NCBI GenBank assembly: GCA_011032825.1
Contig: JAADJZ010000002.1
Coordinates: 744,001 to 808,000 of the forward strand
Origin: Massariosphaeria phaeospora
Taxonomy: Eukaryota > Ascomycota > Dothideomycetes > Pleosporales
DNA: 64,000 nucleotides
Direction of reading: 5' to 3'
In this document: in pieces, positions 10,370-20,635 of the stretch
Numbering within the stretch: position 1 is the first letter of the stretch
Layout of the letters: every line of letters begins with the position of its first letter
Notes under the pieces: generated by a model
Database searches by the model: none
What the model saw: the letters and a program-made list of their open reading frames with translations, nothing else
What the model was told of the DNA's origin: nothing
Made by a program: the position numbers and the translations under genes

Positions 10370-10789
10370 ATGCCGCTTCACTCCAAAACCGTCCGCGGGA
10401 CTCTCGGAAACAAGAAGACGCAGGAAGCCATGCAATCAAACAGCAACCGGACGCAACTTGGCGATCCTGAGTCCTTGGAAGTCGAGAAGAGCGACGCGGC
10501 ACCTCAGGATGGCCCATCAATGTCCGGAGGCGCGGAAAGAACCCCAGCAGCACCCTCTTCATCAAGTCCTCCATCGTCGTCTAACTCATCGGATCTCCCG
10601 CACTCCATGAGGGTCCGGGGCACGAAAGCGAATGCCTCCGGATCGAAAACCAACAAGACGATGCTAGGAGACCCGGCGTCGTTGAAGGCCGAAACAAGTG
10701 AGATTGGCGTGGACCAAAGAAATGAGAACTCGGAGCAGGAGGAGATGCAGAGGGCGGCCGAGAAGAGGAAAGGAGAGAGCAAGTTGTAA
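10370..10789 (+). CDS. small hydrophilic protein with duplicated LGDP-SL motif
   Basis: A single exon of 139 codons from ATG 10370 to TAA. The protein is hydrophilic and rich in Ser, Lys, Glu and Asn, with no signal peptide or membrane span. It has two diverged copies of one module: NRTQLGDPESLEVEKS at about residues 24-39 and NKTMLGDPASLKAETS at about 92-107. Each is preceded by a basic stretch (VRGTLGNKK and MRVRGTKAN). I believe short fungal proteins with this KTMLGDPxSLKAE ending are widespread but uncharacterised; this is recollection, not a search. The internal duplication and biased third-base use argue for a real gene rather than a random frame. Possibly intrinsically disordered. Function unknown. 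Confidence 0.65.
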   Translation: MPLHSKTVRGTLGNKKTQEAMQSNSNRTQLGDPESLEVEKSDAAPQDGPSMSGGAERTPAAPSSSSPPSSSNSSDLPHSMRVRGTKANASGSKTNKTMLGDPASLKAETSEIGVDQRNENSEQEEMQRAAEKRKGESKL

Positions 10790-12667
10790 GGGTGAGGGAG
10801 AGCAAATGCGGGGTAGATTGCGAGACGGTAGAATGAGCAGGGAAGGTGGAAAGGGGTGTGAACAGAACTGTCTGTGTATGCTTCGGAATCTTCCGGGTAT
10901 CAGAGCTCAGTCTGGATTGCTCTCACCGCGTCAGGCTCGACATGTCATCACACTATGTATGCATTGGGCAAATGATATGGCAAGTCTAACCTCCCATTCG
11001 TGCTCGCTTGCCGTAAGGCGCATGACATCAACGTTTGCTTTGCTATGTCTCCAGGGGTGTGAGGATGTTCGTGCGAGTCGCGAGGTAGTTCCCCGCTCTC
11101 GACATTTTGCACCACTTGTGCGCCGGGACGCTACTTTGGATCGATCTCATGGCTTCGGTTTGGACCTCTGCATGAAACCAGACTGTAGCCCTTGTATCAG
11201 GACTCAGGAGCAGAAGAGTTGTCTTCTATGTACGGAGTATGGGACCGCAACTCTCGGCCGAAAGACCTCGATAGGTTTGTTTTTCGCCTTTGTTCTCTTC
11301 GTACGAGTCGTCACACGAAACCCCTTCTTGCTTCTTGCTTCTTGCTTCTTGATTATCAACAAAGGAGGGATGCAATTAGATGTGGCGAGTAAGAAAATTC
11401 GAAAAGGTCATACCTACCTATATTCCTCATCTATTCGACCAGAGTGCTAATTCCACTGCTAGATCGTTCACGAGATATGGGATTAGAGGGACTTTTCTGC
11501 GACCATCAGGATTCGCACGACTGCATATGTTCTCCCACGTGGAGGCTGAACTACCTAGGCATAGTCTAGATCATGTACGACCGTGCAGTAAACGTCCCGA
11601 GCACGCGTGGTAATGTCACTAGCGCGATCTGAGAGGCTTTCAACCACTTTGATTGTGAATGGGCCTGCTCCACTCAATCGTACTCTCTTTTCCATAGATA
11701 GTGACGCACTGTTTTTCACCGCGTTCGCAGGGCGTTGCAGGGCGTTGACGGTGGAATATGCATCTTCAGTCACATTCGCGATCAATCATTCTCGACCGCA
11801 GCAGGGCTTGTCCATTAATTCCACGAATATCTTCTGAACCATATCGAAGATCCAAGATCAGGCCGTTCTCACAGAATGTTCTAGCGCGCGGTAGAAGCCG
11901 CGAGCACTGCGACTAGTCGTTGACAGGCCCACCTGTCAAACGACCCTCCCAGTACTTTCTTCGGTAGCTAACCGACTCCTGCACCGCAGGTTCTAATAAG
12001 AGCTAAACTCTCAAAAGGAAGTAGAGGTATGGACCGTTTGAGGACTACAATAGAGTGTGCTCGAGTCCCCGCATTCCCAAGACACGGTCTCGTGCGGGAA
12101 GCATGTCACCAAAGGCTGTTTTCGGCTTGCCTAGACTGTCACACATCAAGCCACCACTAGAACATACTCCTAGCACGTTAGATCAAAACAGAATAGGTTT
12201 AGGTGAGCATGAAGTCTGTCGTGTCCAATCTACTCTTGTAGCAAACAGTCCGGCCATCGAGGAACGGTGCACATGGCTACCTACACCAGACCTTGGCAAG
12301 CTAACAAACGAAACGCAGGACCTCGTTCATGAGTATCCCTAGGCTAGGACGAATCATGACGGACTACGATTAGACTGAGTCCCAGACTTTCATTACCACC
12401 AATCGTGGTGCATTAACCTTATCGATATTTCCATCCAACAATCTGTGCGCTTCCTACCGACTGCCCAGCGCAAAGTATCCTAGTCTATAAGCAAGGAAAG
12501 GACATGGTGTATGGAGCCAGAATTTGGGAACGATTCAGTAGTTCATGAGAACAGGCCCCTTGAGACACCTGACCCCTTGAGACACCTTTTGTCGCTGGAA
12601 GATAAGCAAAATATAAAGGTTTTGCTAGAGACGGATCAATATTCTGAGAAGTTGCGGAGGTATCATA
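10790..12667. other. 1.9 kb gene-poor stretch
   Basis: No gene can be supported. Open frames here (for example 10698-11450 plus, 11555-11785 minus) lack family resemblance, membrane or signal patterns, and conserved splice sites. A 15-base word, CCCCTTGAGACACCT, occurs twice within 12557-12587. Could be relic DNA. Confidence 0.4.
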
Positions 12668-14069
12668 ATGAGGTCTAAACAGCCAGAGCTCTACTGTGCG
12701 GCCATCATTCCCTATGTTGCTGCTGCCACGGGGATGGCGTTGCGTATCGTAGCGCGTCGCAAGATGAAGGTCAGGTTCGTCTGGGAGGACTACTTGTCGA
12801 TGGTTTCTTTTGTGAGTTGTCCCCGAGCTCATCCTCAACTTTTCTCTAATGTGATACAGCTGATAGGAACTGCCTTCACAATAATAAGCTTGCTCAGTAA
12901 GTAGACTTCCCCCCAAAGCTCAGGTCCCATTCAGTTACTGACGGGACAGAAACGCGATGGGGTCTTGGAAAGCCTATCAAGGATGTCGACATGCCGTTTG
13001 ACGAAATTCTCCACCATTTCTTGCTCGATCTCTGGGCCGATATGTGTGCGTATGATATCCGCGATGCTGGGGCACAATCTAACAAGTGGCTTAGGGCTCT
13101 ACACCTTTTCGGTTGGTCTTTCGAAGTTCGTCGTTCTGGGTCTGTACTGGAGAATGTTCAGCCGCTCCTTGGTCCGACAGCCCATTCGAATTCTAGGGGG
13201 GTTGTCAGTGTGCTGGCTCATAGCGCGAGTAAGTGCACTTCAAGTCCAAGTATCCCAGTGTCGCTAATATATTTTCTCAGGTAGGCATTATTGTCTTCCA
13301 ATGTCGGCCCGTTCACAAGTTCTGGGACGTCGAGGCCGACGGAAAATGCTACATTGCACCAAATGTGGGGATCTATGCGTTGAGCATTCCACATTTCCTT
13401 ATTGAGCTCGGGATCCTCATATGTCCCATGTTTACAATTGGAAATTTGCATCTACCATTGAAACAGAAGATTGCTGTGGCGGGTATGTTCACCGCTGGAA
13501 TTTTGTAAGTCAAACCGTCCTTCGCATAAGTCTACATACGGATGAAGGAAGAAGCTTACAATCTGTAGTGTGTGCGCCTCGGCCCTCGGAACCATCGTTC
13601 ATACCGCTCTACTCGATGTGAACGCCCCTGATTTGACATACGATGGCGTCAGTGACCAGATCTGGGCTGTGTGTGATGTCAATATTGCCCATTTTGCCTG
13701 TAAGATACCCTCACAACCTCGTACACTACTATGGATATCTCGCTAACACAATGACTAGCGTCATTACCACTCCTCCGTCCTGTACTTTTCTCCATAGGCT
13801 TCCGGCTTACCACCTTCACGCGAAGCATCGGAGTCTCGAACAACCGAATCACAAAGTCGATTAGCGATGTACTGAGTCGGAAAGATGCCGAGACAGATTC
13901 GCAACATCGCCTGGCAGATGAAGAGCAAATGAGCGATGGAAGTGGACATCACAAAAGAGCAGCTTCGGTCACGGTGGTTGCACTGCAAGAGCTTGGGCAT
14001 TACAGGGTTTTGGAGGCGCAGGACGGGATACTCGTAGAGAGCGAAATCACCGTGTCAGGAGGTTCCTAA
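12668..14069 (+). CDS. PTH11-like (fungal rhodopsin-domain) membrane receptor
   Basis: Seven short exons give an uninterrupted 360-residue protein: 12668-12811, 12860-12896, 12950-13043, 13087-13228, 13281-13504, 13569-13699, 13759-14069. All six introns are GT-AG and 43-64 bp. The fungal rhodopsin-like domain is visible: span 1 IPYVAAATGMALRIVARR, the WEDYL motif before span 2, TRWGLGK in the first long loop, LGLYTFSVGLSKFVVLGLYW (span 3), then FWD and the CY pair in the extracellular loop, and SLPLLRPVLFS near span 7. The tail is hydrophilic (about 70 residues). Members sit in the plasma membrane; one founding relative senses surface cues in a rice pathogen, but most have unknown ligands. 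The many small exons could look like a degraded gene, yet every junction keeps frame. Confidence 0.85.
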
Positions 14070-14339
14070 TTTGATACCTACGGCGATTGCGTCTTAATAT
14101 CCCTTGTACGATTGTTTTGTTACGTTGCACCCACGGAACCATCCAGCTAATGACACCCATGTTTTTCTAATGTAGGGCACTTGTCTCAATAATACCTTTA
14201 GTTACGAAAGTCACACTGCGCATGGAGCTGGTTCGGTCTGGAGGAGCCCAACTGACAGTTGACAATCTCATACCGTTTACATCCTCCTCATACACCTTCC
14301 TCACCGCAGTCGGAAGCTTCTCATCGACCTCGCCGTCTA

Positions 14340-15070
14340 TCTATCATCTCTTTCGCCCACTCCGACAAAGCCAAAATCAAGGCATCAACCTGTTCGATCG
14401 TGTTCCCGCTATCCATTGTCACTCAAACTCTGCTGCGTCCCTTCCGTACTATCGGATACTCGGCGAAAAATGAGGGAGACCCTGCGAAGATGAGTTGGCA
14501 TGCGAAATACATGCTGTTATGGTTGCGAGTCCAGATCGGTATGATGTGCGATTGGGAGGGCCGTCCAGTCCAGTCTTCTGCTAACGTTATGGTCATGATG
14601 CCTCTGGAAATGGCTTCTGGCCAAGTGGGGTCTGCCGTGATGGAAGTGACGCAGTAATTGCAAGTGGTTGGATTTGTGCTCGGAGCTACGTCATGCAAGC
14701 GGGTGCAACAATCTCGAATCGGCATTTATACACACAGCTTCAATCTCTCCAGCTCGCATTAGGCTCTAAGCAGCGCGGACTGTGGCGACCAGAAAACTTA
14801 CCGGTGCAGTGGTGTACACCACACATCGCGCAAGATTTATTAAGGCAGGTCTCGGGCAGATCCCCTAGAATAATATCTACAAAGTCATGTCAGCCGTTTT
14901 AGCAAAAATGTCACCTTGCTGCGGCAGTGCCGTAAACACCGCAAGATCCGCCTGGTATCCCAACGCCAGAAAAGGCCCCTCTGCACCTTGAAACTCGGCA
15001 AGCTCTTCCTCCACAAATTTCATGTAAGCGGATTTCCCGTCCACTGGGCAGGAGCTAGACGAACCTAGTA
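14340..15070 (-). pseudogene. relic of an alpha-oxoamine synthase (class II aminotransferase family)
   Basis: Minus-strand fragments match two ends of a PLP-dependent alpha-oxoamine synthase (AONS, ALAS and serine palmitoyltransferase family). At about 15066-14905: SSSSCPVDGKSAYMKFVEEE and LAEFQGAEGPFLALGYQADLA, the segment that normally leads to the GDxI..D..NHAS motif, but reading breaks right after PQQGDIF. At about 14580-14343: SQSHIIPIWTRNHNSMYFAC, then KGRSRV, a TGA, and NTIEQVDALILALSEWAKEM, the C-terminal end of the fold. The PLP-lysine region between them is missing, so the middle was deleted. The TGA after SRV replaces an Arg expected in the family (CGA to TGA). No active enzyme can be made. 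The family includes biotin, sphingolipid and polyketide-toxin enzymes; which one this was cannot be told. Confidence 0.65.
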
Positions 15071-16078
15071 CATAGAAGCTCAGGGTTATCTCCCATTTCC
15101 TGCGGAGCATGTCGCCTGCGCCTAGCACTGCGAAACCGGATGCTACGGAGTACGTATAGGTGCCTACTGACTACGTAGTTTGGTCGCTACGGAGCCTCTT
15201 TTAGTAAGCAACTTTGGCAGAGGACTTAGAGATTTTCGCTATCTCTCCTTCTCTCTCTCTCATCAACCTCATCAACGCGTAGTCATTAATCTCGCAGTCA
15301 TCAATCTCATCAATCTCCGGTCTCTCAATCTCATCAATCTCGCAGTCTCTCAGTGGGAGCCGCGCAAGCGTAAATACAAATTCGCAACTTTCTCTAGGTA
15401 TTCTTTCGTTGCGAGCGGACCCATCCGTCCAGCATCGAACTTTCGTTAGAGATCGAACGGGAGAGGCACCGGTTGAGGATGCGGGGGCGGTAAAATTGAC
15501 GGGTACGTAAGATGTCGACAAGCGCTAGGTATTGAACACAAGGCGAAGGATAGGCGAAATCGCTCGGTGGAGGGCTTGTGGTTGGAAACTTACCTACTAA
15601 GACGTTGAGTCACGTGCCGTCCCTCACACATGTAAACGTCATCCCATCCGCACCACATTCCCACGTTCCCCACCGTCCCGGTCAATCGCGCCCCTGCTCC
15701 CCACGCTACAGCACAACGCGCAGCCCCCATGTGCGCCGTCCGAGACATTTGCTTGGTCCCCCGGCGAAGCTTTTGGCTTTACGGTGGCTGAAGCTTGTGC
15801 CTGCCATTGGCGCTGTTCCAGTGGATCGGCGAAGTGGAAGAGAAGTGAAGTAAGAGAGTCGAAGCGCCAGACTGTGACGGCCATTATGGCGAGCGGAGCG
15901 GAGAGGGCGTGATGACGACGAGATGGATAGGTAGTTGGGAATAGTGAGTATCGATGTTTTGTTTAAAGGCAGTACTGCATACATGTGTAGACATTTCAGA
16001 ATCTCGTCTTCACAATCCAACTCCAACTCCATTAATATCAAATCAATCAAGTCCCATCGAATCGCCACCACCACCACC
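15071..16078. other. intergenic, with a simple-sequence patch
   Basis: About 1 kb without a supportable gene. 15244-15352 is a low-complexity run of TCATCAATCTC-like words. A TCACGTG E-box is at 15610-15616. A CT-rich leader precedes the gene at 16079. Open frames on the minus strand over 15706-16377 are shadows of that gene. Confidence 0.5.
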
Positions 16079-16470
16079 ATGCTCTCCCTCTCCCTCTCCC
16101 TCCCCACCCTCCTCCTTCTTCTCTCCTCCGCCCCCCTCATCTCCGCCCAAGAAGGCATCTCCCTCCAATCCAACGTCGTGCCCGAAACCGCGACCAACAT
16201 CCCCGAAGCCTCCTCCGCCGCTGCGTCTGCCGCGTCTTCAGCTGCCGCGTCAGTCATTTCCTCCGTCTTGTCGTCGAGAAGCATGTCGGCGGCGACGCAG
16301 ACTGCGTCGAACACGGCGGCGAGTGCGCCGTCCGGTGCGGCTTCGCGCAATGGTGAGTGGATGTGTTTGAGCAGCAATATTGAGGGAGCGCTAACTTCTC
16401 GGTGCTAGACGCGCAATACGCACTCATCATGGGTGCTGGGGGTGCGGCGGTTGTTAATCTGTTTGTGTGA
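16079..16470 (+). CDS. small Ser/Ala-rich secreted protein, possibly membrane-anchored
   Basis: Exons 16079-16352 and 16409-16470 (56 bp GT-AG intron) encode 111 residues. The N-terminus is a clear signal peptide, with a leucine-rich core (LSLPTLLLLLSSAPLISA) and a likely cut after ISA. The mature part is Ser/Ala/Thr-rich, fit for O-glycosylation, with no Cys. The last 20 residues are hydrophobic and glycine-rich (ALIMGAGGAAVVNLFV) and end the protein, which fits a GPI-anchor signal or a single membrane span. The A-S-R-N-D-A run before that tail could hold the attachment site. The 5' leader has CACCACCACCACCATG at the start codon, so ATG 16079 is favoured. Likely cell-surface or wall protein. 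No family recognised. Confidence 0.7.
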
Positions 16471-16794
16471 AGAATGGTTTGGGACAGATACCTGACATCG
16501 TTGGGCGTCGAAAACCTGTGGCTATACGCTCTCACGCCTCTTTGTACGATAATCGATATTTGGGCGAACAGTTGAAGTTTTTGTTGTGCTTTGTACTTGG
16601 TATGGGGCATTTTTGTTAGAGGCGAGCGGGAACAGGTGATGTTAAAGTGGTGTTTAGATGCGATTGTCGGCACTATACAGCAGCTACCTCGAATGTCGCC
16701 GTAACCAATGCAAATGCAATGTCTCACCATGCCATCTACCCTCTATATCGTCATTCCCGCGCAGCTCTCCTTCCATCCCCATATTGATCACCCC
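16471..16794. other. intergenic between convergent genes, nothing recognised
   Basis: 324 bp between two convergent 3' ends. No structure seen beyond AT-rich 3' UTR-like sequence. Confidence 0.5.
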
Positions 16795-17394
16795 CTAGTA
16801 CTGAGAAGCCGACGCCTGGCAAGCCTTGAGCTGGTCCAAGTACCACCCGCAGATGTTCAAGCTGCCCTGGTTGTCGTCCATGCACTTCCGGAAGTTCTGG
16901 ACGTCGGCCTGGCACGCGCCGCTGCCGCTCTGGGAGTAAGCGGTCTGGTCGGAAGCCTGGTGTTGCTGCGCGAAGTCGGTGTTCTGGGCGGCCGGCTCGG
17001 CGGCCGTGGAGGAGCCACCGCCGAAGAATCCGCCCATGGCGTGGCCGATGGAAGAGCCTACGGCGACACCACTAGAGACATTGTTAGTTGGGCTCAAGTG
17101 GTTGTTCCGTTTCGTTCAGTGACAAATTTCGGCGGGAGCTTATCGCCATTCGCGATCCTGGGAGAAAACAAAAGACACGTACGCAGCAGTCGAAGCCATC
17201 TGTCCGAAGAGTCCGGGGCCCTGGCTAGCCTGAGGAGCAGTCGCCTGCTGGGCCGGTGGGGCAGCGTTCTGCTGCTGAGGATGAGCAGCCGTGGAGGCCT
17301 GTCTGGCGGGAGGCGCGGAGGGAGCAGCGTGTCTGGCAGCTGGGGCGGCCGTCGGGCGACGCTGGGGAGCGGGTCCACCACGGGAGCGAGGCAT
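16795..17394 (-). CDS. MIX17: twin CX9C mitochondrial protein, MIX17/CHCHD2 homolog
   Basis: Exons 17394-17183 and 17071-16795 encode 162 residues. The first 60 residues are rich in Pro, Ala, Arg and Gln, as in a mitochondrial targeting region. Next is the conserved hydrophobic glycine block: GLFGQMASTAAGVAVGSSIG with HAMGGFFGG. The C-terminal CHCH domain has two CX9C pairs, CQADVQNFRKC and CGWYLDQLKAC, which form two disulfides through MIA40-type oxidation in the intermembrane space. The donor GTACGT at the 5' splice site was chosen because it joins STAA to GVAVGS, the family consensus; a later GTGTCT donor would break it. Homologs support cytochrome oxidase activity and inner-membrane organisation. 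The 111 bp intron is long for this window. Confidence 0.9.
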
Positions 17395-17774
17395 TTCGAA
17401 GAGGTTTGGGGTTCAGAGGGTCGGTTGAGGGTGATTGGGTTTTTGCTTGTGGTGATGATAAAAGCGGTGGTGTTGTGTGGACGGAAGAGAAGAGGCAAAT
17501 GAGCCCCAGCTCGAGCTTTCGAGAAATCGGCGGTGACACGGGCCGAGGCGCGGAACTTCCCGTGCCAGAGGCGTGAAGTGAACCTCATCACCATTGCAGG
17601 TCTTCCGTCTTAGGTTCTTACCTTCTGAGTAGCCTGACTGAATGCTATTACGCTCGCTATCATACACAGGTTTGGATTTTGAATATTACAGTATGGATTC
17701 AGTGATGTGATCTCCAGCAACGAAGTCAACATCATGCACAAAATCTACACACAATATATACATCACACCCGACA
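17395..17774. other. intergenic, 5' region of MIX17
   Basis: 380 bp upstream of MIX17 and downstream of the ketopantoate reductase gene, both on the minus strand. No distinct element seen. Confidence 0.45.
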
Positions 17775-19201
17775 CTATCCGCCAGCCTCATCCCCAACCT
17801 GAACGTTGCCCTCTCCCTCTCTAGGTTCCACAAACGGGACCCCCTCGCCAATCTCCATCTGAATCATATTCCCTTTGCCCTTCACCATTTGCAGCAGCAT
17901 GTAATTCATGAGACACCTGACCCCCTGTTCCTCCCCTTTCTTGACGATCCAGCCGTTTATGTAATCGATTTCTGTTCGCCGGCCCGCTCGCACATCAGCT
18001 AGCATGCTAGAGATGTTGTCCTTGGTCTTGTGCGCTACGCCGACTACCATGGTTTCCAAGCGTCCGGGGTCGAAGCGCTGGTCTACATTGGGGATATACT
18101 GGAGTTCGGGAAGCGAGCGGATAACCAGGGAAATTTCGGATAGGAGGAGTCTGGTGACCCGGGTTAAGGAGTAGTTGTAGATTATGGCGCCATTGCGCGC
18201 GTCGAGCATGACTGTCAGCGGATTGACAATGCAGTTCACAGCGAGTTTCTCAAGCTGTAATTGTAGAAGATCTGGAGGCGAGAACGACGTAGCGCAGAGA
18301 ACAGGGGCACGAAGCAGCGTTCGGAGAAGGTATCGTTGGTTTGACGTCCAGTGGAAGTTCGCAGTTTCTGGAGCTGCGGTGTCCGGATCTGGATTGGCTT
18401 TGTTGGTAGGAGTGATTGGAAATAGGTTTTCGATTCCCCAGCCCGCTCTGAATTTCGGGAGGGGTTCATACGGAGCCGAGCTGCGGTCTCGCTCTTGAGG
18501 CAACAATCCGAGGGATATGATGCCGTACCCCGCATGGACTGCGGTAAAGGCGTCTTCGCGGCCAAGATGTAGTCCATGGGAGTTTATACCAAGCAGATAA
18601 TGGGGTCTGGTCGCCGGGTCCGGGAATATCTCACGGTTGACTTCCTCCACTGTCCCCATTCCATTCTGCAAGAACAGAACCACGGACTCTTTATGCAACC
18701 GGTGCTTGACTGCAGAAAGCGCTTGCAGAACGGCAGGTGCCTTCGTACAGACAATAAGTGAATGTATTGGTTCCGATGATTCTCCCTCTTGCAACTGCCG
18801 CTGGTTGTTCTGACCCTCTGCTTGGCCCGAGGAAAAAGTGTCTCCGCTATTTCCTGTCTGTCCGATCTCTTTCCCATGGTGTCTTGGCCGCGGCACGACC
18901 AATTCCGCCTCAAATCCATCATGCTTCTCCGCATGCCGATCAGTGACTAACGTCAACTTCCGCCCCGACTCGTTCCACTCTTGAAATCTTCCCCCACGGA
19001 AGAGAAGCGTGACAGGCGGTGGGTTCTGGAGCCCGCGTAGCGAGTGCGCAATGAACGTCCCTACATTCCCCATTCCAAGAACATGGATGCGTTTGTTGAG
19101 CACCGGTTGCGCGCGGTAAAAATCGGCAATATTTCGACGGTCAGAGGACGCCGTAGGCTCTGCTTCGGTTTCATCCTCACTCTGGGTACTGTTGCTGTTA
19201 G
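17775..19201 (-). CDS. ketopantoate reductase (PanE/ApbA, PAN5-like), 5' end unresolved
   Basis: The frame is open from about 19229 down to TAG 17775-17777 and shows a Rossmann glycine motif near its start, HVLGMGNVGTFIAHSLRG. Then come the family block LIVCTKAPAVLQALSAVKHR (residues about 115-135 of the open part), FLQNGMGTVEEV, and a helical C-terminal domain with KLAVNCIVNPLTVMLDARNG and the GRRTEIDYINGWIV motif of ketopantoate reductases. The enzyme reduces 2-dehydropantoate to pantoate with NADPH in pantothenate and CoA synthesis. About 470 residues are long for the family because of a loop rich in Gln, Gly and Ser near residue 90. There is no in-frame ATG before the Rossmann motif, and a stop lies at 19230-19232, so a short first exon must lie further upstream. 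CGCCGTTAG just before 19201 is a possible acceptor. The region after it (SEDETEAEP) looks disordered. Confidence 0.8.
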
Positions 19202-19666
19202 CTAACGGCGACCGCGGCGCTTGGACAGCTTACTTGACTCCCTGCGCGGCCTGCGGCTCCGTGTTTTGCGGGCTCCAGAAACTCCTATCGACTCTTCCTC
19301 TATGGAAAGCGGCCGCCCGGCCCGCACAGTTACTACCGGAGGCGCATTGAGGGTGTATGTGCAGTATCCGAGGCCGCAGCCTGGCAACAAATTGTGAAGG
19401 ACGGAAGTAAGACAGCGTGAAACAGGTATGTCGCTAGGACATTGAGAAGGAAAGCGACCGCGTATATACAGTAAACAAAAAAGTCGAGCAGAGGCGAAAT
19501 GTGGGTGCGAAATGACGGCGACAATCGTTGACGTCTCGAAGCTCAAGCGCAGCTCTGGGAAAACCTCGGCCCGCAACCTCGTCAAACAAAGATTTCGTGA
19601 ACTCCAACAACTTTTACACCAACCCCCACACAACAACAACAACAACCCACCCGTCCACCGCGCACC
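19202..19666. promoter_or_regulatory. divergent promoter region, ketopantoate reductase / LRP1
   Basis: It probably holds the missing first exon of the reductase (minus strand) and the LRP1 leader, which has CAACAACAACAACAACC just upstream of ATG 19667. I could not fix the exon. Confidence 0.4.
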
Positions 19667-20635
19667 ATGGCCGAGCCCGCAATCGACCTCCCCCCTCTAA
19701 TCGAAGACCTCGAAGCCGAAATCGACGACCTCGAAACGACGCTCTCCCCCCTCCTCTCCACGCCCCTCACCACGACCCTCTCGACACTCCCCCTCCTCGA
19801 CAAAGCCAAACTGCACATCCTCGTCGCCTACGCCATCGAGTCCCTACTATACGCCGCGCTGCAAGCCTCCGGCGCCAACGCCAAGGAACACGCCATCTTC
19901 GCCGAGATCGCGCGCCTGAGGACGTACTTCGGCAAGGTCAAGAACGCCGAGAGCGCGGACGACCGCCCGGACCGGCCGAAGACGCGCGTGGACAAGGATG
20001 CCGCGGCGCGGTTTATCCGGCATGGCTTAGCGGGCAACGACCGGTTTGACCTGGAGCGCAAGGAGCGGCTCGCGAAGGAGAAGGCGAGGGCGGCGGTGCT
20101 GGCAAGGAAATTGCATGTCAAGTTCGATGAGGCGGGGCAGGCGGTGCGGCAGGACGAGAGCAATAGCAGCGGGAACGAGCCGGCGAAGGTGTCGAAGAAG
20201 CGGACGGCGGATGAAGTCGAGCAGGATGAGCAGGGCGAGCAGCAGGACAACACGCACGACCCCACCACCGCCGCCGACAATAACGACATCTCCCCTACCC
20301 AAACCACCCCCTCCACCAAGAAACCCCGCCTCTCAAACATCGTCACCACCGCCGCCGCCGCCGCCTCCGACTCCCCCACATCAGCCTCCACCCCCACCTC
20401 CTCCTCGACCCCCACCTCCTCCTCGACCCCGCACCCGCGATCCAAGAAATCCGAGAAGAAGAAGAAGAAGAAGCAGCTAGCCCAAGCCCTGGCCCAGTCC
20501 CAACCCGAAGAAACCATCCTGCCCACCCGAGCCCCGCGCACCCACAGCGAGGCCTTCAACGCGCTACTGAAGGGGCCGGGCAAGGACGATGCCAAGGGCA
20601 AGGACAAAGGTAAGGGCAGAGCGAAAGAGAAGTGA
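19667..20635 (+). CDS. LRP1: nuclear exosome cofactor LRP1/RRP47 (C1D family)
   Basis: A single exon of 322 residues. The N-terminal Sas10/C1D domain (about residues 8-110) is predicted helical: LIEDLEAEIDDLETTLSPLL, then DKAKLHILVAYAIESLLYAA and an RLRTYFGKVKNAE motif, which is the most diagnostic. After KDAAARFIRHGLAGNDRFD the protein becomes charged and disordered, with a Ser/Thr/Pro run and a final Lys-rich tail (KKSEKKKKKK and GKDKGKGRAKEK) that can bind RNA. The homolog pairs with RRP6 and guides the nuclear exosome in 3' processing of rRNA, snoRNA and other transcripts. Yeast LRP1 is 184 residues; the extra length here is the low-complexity C-terminal half. Repeats such as PTSSSTPTSSSTP around 20395-20430 may vary in length among strains. 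Confidence 0.9.
   Translation: MAEPAIDLPPLIEDLEAEIDDLETTLSPLLSTPLTTTLSTLPLLDKAKLHILVAYAIESLLYAALQASGANAKEHAIFAEIARLRTYFGKVKNAESADDRPDRPKTRVDKDAAARFIRHGLAGNDRFDLERKERLAKEKARAAVLARKLHVKFDEAGQAVRQDESNSSGNEPAKVSKKRTADEVEQDEQGEQQDNTHDPTTAADNNDISPTQTTPSTKKPRLSNIVTTAAAAASDSPTSASTPTSSSTPTSSSTPHPRSKKSEKKKKKKQLAQALAQSQPEETILPTRAPRTHSEAFNALLKGPGKDDAKGKDKGKGRAKEK

Noticed and set aside
10698..11450. 250-codon plus-strand frame
   Set aside because: Starts inside the LGDP gene in another phase, has odd composition and no recognisable domain.
12557..12587. Duplicated word CCCCTTGAGACACCT, part of which recurs near 17908
   Set aside because: Too short to call a repeat element; likely chance or a small local duplication.
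19202..19645. 147-codon minus-strand frame next to LRP1
   Set aside because: Not in phase with the ketopantoate reductase without an implausible 32-nt intron; no family marks.
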